From the NCBI GenBank assembly GCA_905479495.1, contig CAJQMR010000038.1:23667-87666 (forward strand): a DNA stretch of 64,000 bases. The letters are read 5' to 3'. The stretch's first letter is position 1. The number at the start of each line of letters is the position of its first letter. The position numbers and the translations under genes were made by a program. The notes beneath the pieces are model-generated. The model did not search any database, was not told the DNA's origin, and saw only the letters and a program-made list of their open reading frames with translations. Origin of the DNA: an uncultured Anaerolineae bacterium. Its GTDB lineage: Bacteria; Chloroflexota; Anaerolineae; Promineifilales; Promineifilaceae. This document shows, piece after piece, positions 54,267-62,018 of this stretch.

Positions 54267-55643
54267 ATGAAAAAATGGAGTTTGTTCATCATTTTGCTCC
54301 TGCTGTTGGCCGCCTGTGGTGGCACCACCACCGAACCAGCGGCACCCACCTCGGCAGCAGAAAGTGCCACTACAGAAGAAGAATCCGCTGCTGAGGAACC
54401 TGCTGCAGAAGAATCTACTGCAGCAGAAGAGCCTGCGGCCGAAGAAGAGCCTGCCGCGGAAGAACCCGCTGCAGCAACCGAAGAGATGCATCTCATCCTG
54501 GCAACCACCACCAGCACCGACGACTCCGGTTTGCTGGACTTTATCTTGCCCGATTTTGAAGCCAAAACCGGCATTCAAGTTGATGTGGTGGCTGTGGGCA
54601 CCGGGCAGGCCCTGGCCCTGGGCGAAAGCGGCGACGCGGACGTTTTGCTGGTCCATGCCCGCGCTCGTGAAGATGCCTTTATGGCAGATGGGCATGGCGT
54701 CCGCCGTGAGGATGTCATGTACAACGATTTTGTCATCGTGGGGCCTTCCGATGACCCGGCAGGCATTCGTGGCAAAAATCGCGCCACCCGCGCACTGGAA
54801 GAAATCATGAACGCCGAAGCCCCCTTTGTCTCGCGGGGCGACGACTCTGGCACACATACCAAAGAATTAGGCCTGTGGGCAGAAGCGGGACTGGAACCGG
54901 CCGGGGATTGGTATATTTCTGCCGGGCAAGGCATGGGCACTGTCCTGAATATGGCTGACGAACTGCAAGCGTACACGCTGAGTGACCGCGCCACCTATCT
55001 GGCCCGCACCCTCACCGGAACAACGCTCGAAATTATGGTGGAAGGCGATCCCCTTCTGTTTAATCCCTACGGTGTGATGGCCGTGAACCCCGACAAAGGG
55101 GAACACATTCAAAATGATCTGGCAAACCAGTTCATTGATTGGCTCATCTCCGTAGAAACGCAAGAAATGATTGGCCAGTTTGGCATCGAAGAATTTGGTT
55201 CGCCCTTGTTTACGCCTGATTCGGCTGCCTGGCGTGAAGCCAACGGCACCGCATCAAGTGAAGAACCCGCTGCCGAAACAGATGATGGCCCGATTGCTTT
55301 AACCATCACCGGCATGGTAAAAAACGAGCAAGCCTGGACCGAAGCTGAAATTCAGGCGATGGAGACGATGGAAGCCGAAGCTCTCAACAACAGCGGCGAA
55401 ACAGATACCTACACGGGTGTTTCGGTCAACAGTTTATTGGCTCTGGCAGATGTGAAGAATCAGGCAACGGCCGTTACCTTCATTACTGGCGACGGCGAAA
55501 CATTAGAAATGCCCCTCGCTGATCTGCAAACGTGTGAAAACTGCATTCTCTCCTTCCGTACCCAAGGGGGCTTCAGTACGACTTTTCCTGGTTTCGATGA
55601 CCTGCCCCGCCTGCGCGACGTGGTTGAAATTCAAGTGAAATAA
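54267..55643 (+). CDS. tupA: TupA-like tungstate-binding lipoprotein fused to a molybdopterin-fold domain
   Basis: 458 aa. Lipobox LLLLLAAC (Cys17), then a Glu/Ala/Pro-rich linker to about residue 70. The binding domain (about 74-330) carries family hallmarks ILATTTSTDDSGLLDFILPDF, VVAVGTGQALALGESGDADVLLVH, RREDVMYNDFVIVGPSDDPAGI and FVSRGDDSGTHTKEL. Unusually a C-terminal domain of about 115 residues follows (ALTITGMVKNEQAWTEAEIQAM ... VVEIQVK), of the sulfite-oxidase/oxidored-molybdopterin-like fold by eye, lacking the usual Mo-ligand cysteine environment but with CENC. GAGGAG-type ribosome site. No TupB permease or TupC ATPase follows; a TiaS-like gene and an ECF importer do. Confidence 0.88.
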   Translation: MKKWSLFIILLLLLAACGGTTTEPAAPTSAAESATTEEESAAEEPAAEESTAAEEPAAEEEPAAEEPAAATEEMHLILATTTSTDDSGLLDFILPDFEAKTGIQVDVVAVGTGQALALGESGDADVLLVHARAREDAFMADGHGVRREDVMYNDFVIVGPSDDPAGIRGKNRATRALEEIMNAEAPFVSRGDDSGTHTKELGLWAEAGLEPAGDWYISAGQGMGTVLNMADELQAYTLSDRATYLARTLTGTTLEIMVEGDPLLFNPYGVMAVNPDKGEHIQNDLANQFIDWLISVETQEMIGQFGIEEFGSPLFTPDSAAWREANGTASSEEPAAETDDGPIALTITGMVKNEQAWTEAEIQAMETMEAEALNNSGETDTYTGVSVNSLLALADVKNQATAVTFITGDGETLEMPLADLQTCENCILSFRTQGGFSTTFPGFDDLPRLRDVVEIQVK

Positions 55644-55651
55644 ACTACCAA

Positions 55652-55684
55652 AGGTGCGACGCACTTCCGAAGTGCGTCGCACCT
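55652..55684 (+). terminator. GGTGCGACGCACTT dyad, family C copy 2
   Basis: AGGTGCGACGCACTT (55652-55666) and its exact reverse complement (55670-55684) with a CCG loop, right after the TupA-like stop. A near-identical stem sits after the sigma-factor gene at 34714. It may end or attenuate the transcript before the ECF genes. Confidence 0.75.
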
Positions 55685-55699
55685 ATACGAGTGAAACAT

Positions 55700-56383
55700 A
55701 TGATTTACATTGCTCTTGACGACACCGACATGCTGGACACACGCGGCACCGGCCATCTGGCCCGGGAAATTGCGGCGCAGCTAGCCGAAACTTATCCGTT
55801 AATAGGTGTCACCCGCCACCAGCTGTCATCCGATCCGCGTGTGCCCTGCACCCACAAAAACAGCAGCGCCGTCATTCATCTGGACGCCCCAGCCGACGCT
55901 GTGCCGGCGGTGATTGAACAGACAAAAGCGTTGATGCTGGCTGATTTTATTCCCGGCAGCGATCCAGGCTTGTGCGTCGCAGCCCATGTGCCTGAAGCGA
56001 TCACCGCATTCGGCCACAAAGCTAAAAATGGATACGTGGCCCAAAGCGAAGCCTGGGCGCTGGCCAAGCAACATGATCTGCCTTTGCTTGGACTTGGCGG
56101 CACGGAAGACGGGGTCATCGGGGCCTTGGCCTCTGTGGGGTTAGCTGCTGGGGGGGAAGACGGCCGTTACATCATCATTGGCACCATTCGCGAACTGACA
56201 GGCTTGCAACCAGTAGCGATGGTGCTTGAAGCAGGCATTACGGCCGTTCGCACCCTCGACGACACGCCCATCACCAGCGGCATGGTCCTCACCGATAAAC
56301 TACGCCCCGCTCGACGAAACGGCCGTCCCGTCCTCTTCGTCGAGTGGCAGGATGATTGTTGGCTGCCGCTCAAGCTGGATTAG
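55700..56383 (+). CDS. TiaS-like (tRNA-Ile2 agmatinylcytidine synthetase N-terminal-like) protein
   Basis: 227 aa. The opening IYIALDDTDMLDTRGTGHLAREIA matches the DDTD box and GT-rich loop of the TiaS family, with later HQLSSDPRVPCTHKNSSAVIHL and GLGGTEDGVIGALASVGLA. It lacks the OB-fold and zinc ribbon of full archaeal TiaS, so it is a reduced relative, not an active tRNA-modifying enzyme by sequence alone. It lies between the TupA-like gene and the ECF ATPase, whose start is 6 bp downstream, so a transport-associated role is likely. A GTG three codons upstream is an alternative start. Confidence 0.7.
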   Translation: MIYIALDDTDMLDTRGTGHLAREIAAQLAETYPLIGVTRHQLSSDPRVPCTHKNSSAVIHLDAPADAVPAVIEQTKALMLADFIPGSDPGLCVAAHVPEAITAFGHKAKNGYVAQSEAWALAKQHDLPLLGLGGTEDGVIGALASVGLAAGGEDGRYIIIGTIRELTGLQPVAMVLEAGITAVRTLDDTPITSGMVLTDKLRPARRNGRPVLFVEWQDDCWLPLKLD

Positions 56384-56389
56384 CCACAG

Positions 56390-57835
56390 ATGCCCTTGCT
56401 AAATGCCGAACAGGTTGCCTATCGCTACCCGCAAAACAATCGCGGCATCGATCCGGTGTCGCTGCAAGTCCGTGCCGGGGAAGCATTGCTCATTCGCGGC
56501 CCCTCTGGCTGCGGCAAAAGCACCCTGGCCCGCTGCCTGACTGGTTTTGTGCCGCATCTGTACCTGGGTGAGTTGCAGGGCAAGGTGCTGGTGGACGGGT
56601 TGGATACGGCCGTTACCTCCCTCTGGCAGCTTTCAGAAGAAATTGGCCTGCTGTTTCAAAATCCCAGCAACCAGATGCTCACCGACAGCGTGGAAAATGA
56701 AATTCTGTTTGGCCTGGAAAATATGGGGCTGCCGCGTGAGACGATGCGGCAGCGGCTGGAATCCGTTTTGCAGCAGTTTGGCCTCACCCACCTGCGCCAC
56801 CGCGAGCCGCTGACGCTTTCTGGTGGTGAACAGCAGCGGTTGGCGCTGGCCGCCGTGATGGCCCGGCAGCCGAAGGTATTGGTGCTGGACGAACCGTTTT
56901 CGATGCTGGACACAACGGCATCGGCTCAGTTAGTGGCGGATTTGGAGCGATTGGTGGCGATGGGAACGGCCGTTATCCTTTGTGAACATCGCGTCGAAGC
57001 CATAACTGGCCTGCCCAATTTACACGAATTACAGCTTTCCGGCGGTGCCCCGACGCACATGAATACACCAGTTGCGTGGTCAGGGGAGAGGCAGCAGCAC
57101 CTGGCGCTAACGATTGCCGGGCTGCAAGTAACCCTGGGCAAAAAGCCCGTCCTGCAAAATTTCAACATGACAGCCCTGGGCGGTGAAATTGTGGCTTTGG
57201 TGGGACGCAACGGGGTGGGCAAAACAACGCTGCTGCGCACGTTGGCCGGGATGCAGCGGTATGAGGGGACGGTGGAAGTAAACGCCTGTACTGAGCGCAG
57301 CCGAAGCGGCCGTTTCCCCCAGTTTGGCCTCGTCTTCCAAAACCCTGACCTGCAACTGTTTAACGCCTCCGTGCGCGAAGAAATATTGTACCGCCTGCCC
57401 CAACCCGACATGAATCGCTACTGCCAACTGCTGGCGGCGCTGGGTCTGGAACCGTATGAAGAGACCCCGCCGCTGCTGCTTAGCGAAGGCGAAAAGAAAC
57501 GGTTGGCTTTGGCAACCGTGCTCATGCGGCAGCCTGCCCACGGCCTGCTGCTGGACGAACCTACCCTCGGCCAGGATGCCGTCCACAAGACAATTTTGCT
57601 GCGCCTGCTGCGCCACATCGCTAACAGCGGCCAACTCGTGCTTATCACCACCCACGACCTGGCGCTGGCCGCCCAATGCGATCGGCTGGTGCTGCTTGGT
57701 GATGGTGAAAGCGGCATTTTGGCTGATGGCCCGCCCGATCTGGTCTTTGCAAACAGTGCCGCCTGGGAACGCGCCGGGCTGGTTGTGCCGGATTGGATAC
57801 GAGAAAAGGAGAGAATAATTAATAATGAATTGTGA
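56390..57835 (+). CDS. ecfA: ECF transporter fused A-A' ATPase
   Basis: 481 aa, two ABC ATPase domains in one chain. Domain one: Walker A RGPSGCGKST, signature LTLSGGEQQRLALAAVM, Walker B VLVLDEPFSMLDTT. Domain two: Walker A GRNGVGKTT, signature LLLSEGEKKRLALA (SEGE in place of SGGE), GLLLDEPTLGQDAV. Together with the EcfT at 57896 and S component at 59306 it forms an energy-coupling-factor importer. Residues 299-306 (ACTERSRS) are the translation of a 24-bp dispersed repeat inserted in frame in a loop of domain two. The last residues (RIINNEL) are encoded by the left arm of an intergenic inverted repeat. Confidence 0.93.
   Translation: MPLLNAEQVAYRYPQNNRGIDPVSLQVRAGEALLIRGPSGCGKSTLARCLTGFVPHLYLGELQGKVLVDGLDTAVTSLWQLSEEIGLLFQNPSNQMLTDSVENEILFGLENMGLPRETMRQRLESVLQQFGLTHLRHREPLTLSGGEQQRLALAAVMARQPKVLVLDEPFSMLDTTASAQLVADLERLVAMGTAVILCEHRVEAITGLPNLHELQLSGGAPTHMNTPVAWSGERQQHLALTIAGLQVTLGKKPVLQNFNMTALGGEIVALVGRNGVGKTTLLRTLAGMQRYEGTVEVNACTERSRSGRFPQFGLVFQNPDLQLFNASVREEILYRLPQPDMNRYCQLLAALGLEPYEETPPLLLSEGEKKRLALATVLMRQPAHGLLLDEPTLGQDAVHKTILLRLLRHIANSGQLVLITTHDLALAAQCDRLVLLGDGESGILADGPPDLVFANSAAWERAGLVVPDWIREKERIINNEL
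57284..57307. repeat. REP-like 24-bp insertion inside the ECF ATPase gene
   Basis: GCCTGTACTGAGCGCAGCCG-AAGC sits exactly in frame (codons 299-306). The core CTGAGCGYAGYCGAAG is a dispersed word seen between genes in many bacterial genomes, here inside a coding region without breaking it. Confidence 0.6.
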
Positions 57836-57871
57836 AGTTGCCCCTCATTCACAATTCTCAATTAATTATTC
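57813..57871. repeat. Inverted repeat overlapping the end of the ECF ATPase gene
   Basis: GAATAATTAATAATGAATTG... (57813-57836) pairs with few mismatches with ...TTCACAATTCTCAATTAATTATTC (57848-57871). The left arm encodes the C-terminal RIINNEL, so the protein's last residues are set by repeat sequence. Confidence 0.65.
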
Positions 57872-57895
57872 ACAATTCACAAATTCATTATCGCT

Positions 57896-58642
57896 ATGCT
57901 ATTAGCCAGAAAACGTAAGCCCAAACGAGAACCGCTACAACTCGTCACCTACTCACCGCTGCGGCAGTTTGATCCGCGCGTGCGACTGCTGCTGCCGCTG
58001 TTTGCCTCCTTGCTGGTGATGGTTCCCGTGTCCCGGCTGCTGCTGTTTTTTGTGCTGTATGGGGCGCTGTTTGCCTGGGCAAAATTGGCTCACATTGCCC
58101 TGCGCCAACTGTGGCGGCTTAAGTGGTGGCTACTGGTTTTATTTGTTGTCGATTGGGTGGTGGTCGATGTGACATTGGCGGTGCAGGTGACGCTGCGCGT
58201 GATGCTGTTGGCCAGTGCCTTTATTTTTATGGTGTACACCACCACGCCGGGCGAACTGCGGCTGGTGCTGGCCTGGCTGCGGCTGCCGCACCGCTACGCC
58301 TTTAGCCTGGGTCTGGCCTTCCAAAGCGTGACGCTGTTTACGCAGGAATGGCAGCTCATTCAAGAAGCCCAGCAAGCACGTGGCGCGTGGCAACCGGTTG
58401 CCTGGCGCGGCTGGCGTGAATTAGTGCCGCAGGTGCGCCAGTTGGTGGTGCTAGTCGTGCCAGCCATTGTGCTCACCACCAAACGCGCCTGGACGATGAC
58501 CGAAGCGGCACACGCACGTGGTTTTGACTCGCCCCATCGCCAACCGTTTCACCAGTTAACAATGCAGGGGCGAGATTGGCAATTTTTAGGGATGGTGGGA
58601 TTGGTAACGGCCGTTCTCCTCCTCATCCCCATTTCTTTTTAA
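57896..58642 (+). CDS. ecfT: ECF transporter transmembrane component EcfT
   Basis: 248 aa with four to five hydrophobic helices. The two Ala-Arg-Gly coupling motifs that contact the ATPases are intact: QEAQQARGAW and TEAAHARGFD. The start MLLARKRKPKREP is basic and cytoplasmic. It follows the fused ATPase and precedes a molybdopterin-fold protein and the S component, so it is the core scaffold of one importer. Confidence 0.92.
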   Translation: MLLARKRKPKREPLQLVTYSPLRQFDPRVRLLLPLFASLLVMVPVSRLLLFFVLYGALFAWAKLAHIALRQLWRLKWWLLVLFVVDWVVVDVTLAVQVTLRVMLLASAFIFMVYTTTPGELRLVLAWLRLPHRYAFSLGLAFQSVTLFTQEWQLIQEAQQARGAWQPVAWRGWRELVPQVRQLVVLVVPAIVLTTKRAWTMTEAAHARGFDSPHRQPFHQLTMQGRDWQFLGMVGLVTAVLLLIPISF

Positions 58643-58656
58643 ATTGGATAAGTTTC

Positions 58657-59172
58657 ATGTCTCAAAATAAACGATTGCTCATGTCAGGACTCATTTTGCT
58701 GCTGTTGGTGGGTGGCGTTCTGGGAGTGGAAGCGCTGCGGCGACGGCAAGTAGCCGAGAGTAACCAGAGCCAGATGCCGGAAGGGATGCCTACGGCCGTT
58801 CCTGGCAGCATTCCCATCTCCGTCAACGGCGACATCCTCGCTTCGTTTACCCCGGATGCGCTTGATCAATTACCCAATGCCAGCTTTAAGGATGCCGAAG
58901 AAGGCAAAACGCAGGAAGGCTGGCTGCTGGCCGATGTTCTCAACTTTTATCTAGACGATACATTACCCGATAACGCCACCATCCTGGTACGCAGCAATCA
59001 CCGCGACAAAGAAATTACCCTCACCTGGGCAGAAGTGGCTGACCCGGCCAACAAAATCATGTTCGACCTTTCCGGGCGCGGTACGCTGAAACTGGTTTCC
59101 CTGCTGCCGCGCCTCGACACCCGTGCCGAATGGGTCCAGGATGCCGATGAAATCACCATCACGATCCCGTAA
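58657..59172 (+). CDS. Membrane-anchored molybdopterin-fold (sulfite-oxidase-like) protein
   Basis: 171 aa. A single N-terminal helix (LLMSGLILLLLVGGVLGV) anchors a small domain: ISVNGDILASFTPDALDQLP, TQEGWLLADVLNFYLDD, ATILVRSNHRDKEITLTWAEV, LKLVSLLPRLDTRAEWV. The layout matches the sulfite-oxidase-type Oxidored_molyb fold but without a catalytic cysteine, and it is the same kind of domain that ends the TupA-like protein. It sits between EcfT and EcfS, so it may be a substrate-receiving or accessory lipid-side subunit. ATG 58657 is used; the in-frame extension from 58576 overlaps ecfT. Confidence 0.75.
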   Translation: MSQNKRLLMSGLILLLLVGGVLGVEALRRRQVAESNQSQMPEGMPTAVPGSIPISVNGDILASFTPDALDQLPNASFKDAEEGKTQEGWLLADVLNFYLDDTLPDNATILVRSNHRDKEITLTWAEVADPANKIMFDLSGRGTLKLVSLLPRLDTRAEWVQDADEITITIP

Positions 59173-59205
59173 CAGGCATTTTGGGGTCGATGTTATGTCA
59201 ATTAA

Positions 59206-59275
59206 ATCCACAGATTACGCAGATTCACACAGATTAAAAGCAAATAATCTGCGAAATCTGCGTGAATCTGTGGAT
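59206..59275. repeat. CCACAGATTACGCAGATT inverted repeat
   Basis: ATCCACAGATTACGCAGATT (59206-59225) and ...GCGTGAATCTGTGGAT (to 59275) form an imperfect hairpin just before the S-component gene. This word is a known dispersed bacterial repeat type and is also similar to the CCACAGAG dyad at 14194. Confidence 0.6.
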
Positions 59276-59305
59276 CATTCAGATTTTGCCTAACCAAATA
59301 AGCAT

Positions 59306-59851
59306 ATGAAAACACGATACTTTTCTACATTTCAACTTGTTTTAATGGCCTTGTTTGCTGCGCTGATTATTGTGGCCAAAATTGGCTTGCGGCTGCCGCT
59401 GCAACTGCCTGGCCACTCCGGTGTGTTTTGGATGGCGATTATTGTTGTGGGGGCGGGCATTGTGAATAAACGAGGGGCCGCCAGCTTGATTGGGTTAACA
59501 TCTGGTATTTTGGCGGCCTTTCTGGGGATGGGTGACTTTGGGGCAATCAATACGTTTTTGTCGTATACGGCCGTTGGCGTCGGCACCGACCTGGCCCTGT
59601 TGTTACTACCCAATTTAGAACAGCCAATATCCGCGACGATTGCGGCTGCTATCGGTCACATGGGCAAGTTTTTAGTGAAATGGTTGTTTGGCATCATCAC
59701 CGGTGCGCCAGTTGGGTTCATTGCGCTTGGTCTGTTGTGGGCGATGGTGGGCTATATTGTTTGGGGTGGTTTAGGGGGTCTGTTGGGCAGCCTGACGCTC
59801 AAAGCGCTGCGCAAAGCCGGATTTTTTGTGTACATGGCCGAGAAACGGTGA
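59306..59851 (+). CDS. ECF transporter S component
   Basis: 181 aa, six hydrophobic segments of a membrane-embedded substrate-binding S protein. Typical features are LVLMALFAALIIVAKIG near the start, LPGHSGVFWMAIIVVGAGIVNKRGA (the loop preceding helix 3) and WGGLGGLLGSLTLKALRKAG at the C-terminus. Its ligand cannot be told from sequence; the neighbouring molybdopterin-fold and TupA-like proteins point to a Mo/W- or pterin-related nutrient, an inference. It ends the importer unit. Confidence 0.85.
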   Translation: MKTRYFSTFQLVLMALFAALIIVAKIGLRLPLQLPGHSGVFWMAIIVVGAGIVNKRGAASLIGLTSGILAAFLGMGDFGAINTFLSYTAVGVGTDLALLLLPNLEQPISATIAAAIGHMGKFLVKWLFGIITGAPVGFIALGLLWAMVGYIVWGGLGGLLGSLTLKALRKAGFFVYMAEKR

Positions 59852-59889
59852 TGCCACAGACCTCTTTTAGATTTTTACTTTGGTGGCAT

Positions 59890-60255
59890 TTATTTTGTAG
59901 AGGCGAAGAATGATGCCTGTAGAAATCGCATCCCGGCCAATATCTGATGGACTCGCTGCTCAGTGAGCGTGCCGATGTATTCGCCTAACTGCGTTTTGTT
60001 AACGGCCGAAACTTTGGAAACAACCACAACACTTTGCCGGGGTAAATTGGCTTCACCTTCGTCAAGTAAGACGTTACCCGGTGCGTTTGTCTGCTTCAAA
60101 TTCGATGTTAAGGCGCAGACAATCACAGAATGAACGCGGCTGTGGTTAAAAACATTTTCCTGAACCACCACATAGGGATGGGGATAATTCCCTAGTTCCG
60201 ATCCATCCAGTTCTTCTTGTTGAATCCAGTAGATGTCACCCTGATTGATACTCAT
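59890..60255 (-). CDS. MazF/PemK-like toxin, directly coupled to an M50 protease gene
   Basis: 121 aa. The MazF-type beta-barrel is shown by GDIYWIQQEELDGSELGNYPHPYVVVQENVFNH and VSKVSAVNKTQLGEYIGTL. The usual first catalytic arginine region (RP) is replaced by HPY, as in the PemK-like branch, and the ALTSN threonine is kept. No antitoxin gene is adjacent; instead the ATG follows the M50 protease stop codon with zero gap. A canonical toxin-antitoxin pair is therefore unlikely; it may act on its own or with a distant antitoxin. Confidence 0.8.
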   Translation of the reverse strand: MSINQGDIYWIQQEELDGSELGNYPHPYVVVQENVFNHSRVHSVIVCALTSNLKQTNAPGNVLLDEGEANLPRQSVVVVSKVSAVNKTQLGEYIGTLTEQRVHQILAGMRFLQASFFASTK

Positions 60256-61617
60256 TTAATCTCTACCTGGCGGGTTGCTGGCCTGAATTTCGGCGCTGGC
60301 TTTTTTGACGGTGAGTTCGTCCGGGGCCAGGGCAATAGCTTGATGTAGGTGGTGTACGGCCGTTTCCCGGTCACCCAGGCGAAAATAGCCTAAAGCGGCC
60401 GTTGCCAGATTAGAGGCTACATTGTCATCGCGGGAAGGAGATTGTTCCGCTTCACTTTCTTTGGCCACCGCCAGCGCCCACTCGACCCCTTGCTGATATT
60501 CGCCTTGCTCCACCAAAACGGCCGCTAACGTCCCCTTAAGAACAGAAATCCAGGGAGCCATCTGATACGCTTTTTCTGCATATTCGCGGGCAATTTGTAG
60601 GCTGTCTGGCGTAGGTCGGTGCATTAAGGTGGCCCAGGCGTAATTATTAAAGTAGATAGCTTGCTGCAAAACATGCATCGTTTCAAGTTCTTCTGATTCC
60701 ACGATGTTTTTCCAAACTGTGTATGCTTCCTCTAACTTGTTCTCTTGCTTCAGTAGCAAAAATACGCGCAAATTTTCCAGCACATCATCCCCAGGATTTA
60801 GCTGCAACCCTTCTTGAACATAAATGGCTACCTTCTCAGTTCTTTCTTGTTGGAAAGCAAAAAAAGCGGCCAGGCGATAATAACTGCGCTTCAATTCGTT
60901 TGCCGTCAGTTTACCGGTCAGCAGACGCCAAAGGAGCATCCCATCACTGCCAGATTGGCCTACGGCCGTAATCACTGTGCGCGGCAGCAGGTTAAAAAAG
61001 AGGCTTAGTCCGTTCAGGATAATGATCCAATCCAAAAAGGGATAACGATTCCCGGTGCGCATGAGCAGGGGAATGGCGATCAGCAAAACCAGAGCATGAA
61101 ACAATAACCCACCAGAAATGTAGAGGGCATAACGCAGGCGCAATCTTTCGTTTGTGGGAAAACCAGCAAAACAGACACCGCTTACCGGAAACAGGCTGAT
61201 GCTGAGATAGAAATCATCAAACCAACGGCGAAACAATTGACGGCCCATACCCAACTGAATCCCAAAGACCCGTCCTCCCAGGAGCTTGGCCATCAGTGCA
61301 TGGCTTAATTCATGCAAGGTCAATGTGAGCGCAACAATCAAGATGCTTATGGGCAGGGACCAGGCTTGCCAACTGAGCCAGCCATAAATCGTACCATCAG
61401 TGAGCAAATCCAGTACCAAAAGAATACCCAATACCAAAAACAAGAGTTGGGTACTGAGAATTGTCCTTTTGATTGTGCAGGCCGGGCAATATTGTTTTCC
61501 CCAGGATTTACGGAAGAGTTGGGGCAGGGTTGACGTGCAGCCGCAGCGGTCGCAGGTAGCTGTTTCAATCTCGGGCACGGTCAATTTTTCAAGGGAACCC
61601 AGTTTATTTTCTATCAT
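60256..61617 (-). CDS. M50-type membrane metalloprotease with zinc ribbon and TPR repeats
   Basis: 453 aa. N-terminal zinc ribbon (Cys22, Cys25, Cys44, Cys47), then a transmembrane M50 core with the active site LHELSHA (His102, Glu103, His106) and a variant LDG motif (QSGSDGMLLW) after several helices. The C-terminal half holds about six TPR-like helical repeats (SYYRLAAFFAFQQERTEKV, LEEAYTVWKNIVESEELETM and others). Related proteins cut membrane-spanning substrates in regulated proteolysis. The MazF-like gene is directly downstream. The natural substrate is unknown. Confidence 0.85.
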   Translation of the reverse strand: MIENKLGSLEKLTVPEIETATCDRCGCTSTLPQLFRKSWGKQYCPACTIKRTILSTQLLFLVLGILLVLDLLTDGTIYGWLSWQAWSLPISILIVALTLTLHELSHALMAKLLGGRVFGIQLGMGRQLFRRWFDDFYLSISLFPVSGVCFAGFPTNERLRLRYALYISGGLLFHALVLLIAIPLLMRTGNRYPFLDWIIILNGLSLFFNLLPRTVITAVGQSGSDGMLLWRLLTGKLTANELKRSYYRLAAFFAFQQERTEKVAIYVQEGLQLNPGDDVLENLRVFLLLKQENKLEEAYTVWKNIVESEELETMHVLQQAIYFNNYAWATLMHRPTPDSLQIAREYAEKAYQMAPWISVLKGTLAAVLVEQGEYQQGVEWALAVAKESEAEQSPSRDDNVASNLATAALGYFRLGDRETAVHHLHQAIALAPDELTVKKASAEIQASNPPGRD

Positions 61618-61632
61618 TATGGCTGCCTACAT

Positions 61633-62010
61633 TTAGATTTCGTCCGTTGGTGTGCCTTGATGAAACCGCATCTGCCAGCCTATTGCGGTACGTATCCACA
61701 ACGACGAACGAAGCGTGTGTCGGTAAAGTTCACCCGACGGACTGACATGGGCTGACTTGTACGTCAATAATCCCAACCCATCGTAGAGCCTTGCCATCGC
61801 GAAATCCCAGGCAACTATTGGCGCAAGTTCGCTCCCGGTCTGGAACTCGGCAAGCATTTCGTCACGAGAATAGCTGCGTCCTGAACGGCCGTACTCCTCA
61901 AAGTCAGGATGAAGTAGCTCATCTAACCGCGCAAGCTCGCGCCTTGTTTCGGTGCGATGCAGTTCTACCTCCAACGCCTGCAAAGTCTGCAAAAGATCAT
62001 CCTCGTTCAC
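61633..62010 (-). CDS. DUF4440/SnoaL-like protein
   Basis: 125 aa of the DUF4440 (NTF2-like) family: LLQTLQALEVELHRTETRRELARLDELLHPDFEEYGRSGRSYSRDEMLAEF and the strand-rich rest (LLTYKSAHVSPSGELYRHTLRSSLWIRTAIGWQMRFHQGTP). Related proteins are of varied or unknown function. It lies just upstream of the M50 gene on the same strand, and the GNAT gene lies 8 bp upstream of it. Confidence 0.85.
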   Translation of the reverse strand: MNEDDLLQTLQALEVELHRTETRRELARLDELLHPDFEEYGRSGRSYSRDEMLAEFQTGSELAPIVAWDFAMARLYDGLGLLTYKSAHVSPSGELYRHTLRSSLWIRTAIGWQMRFHQGTPTDEI

Positions 62011-62018
62011 GATATGAG

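Noticed and set aside
59890..60255. A complete toxin-antitoxin pair
   Set aside because: Only a MazF-like toxin is present; the adjoining gene is a protease and no AbrB- or ribbon-helix-helix-type small gene is adjacent.
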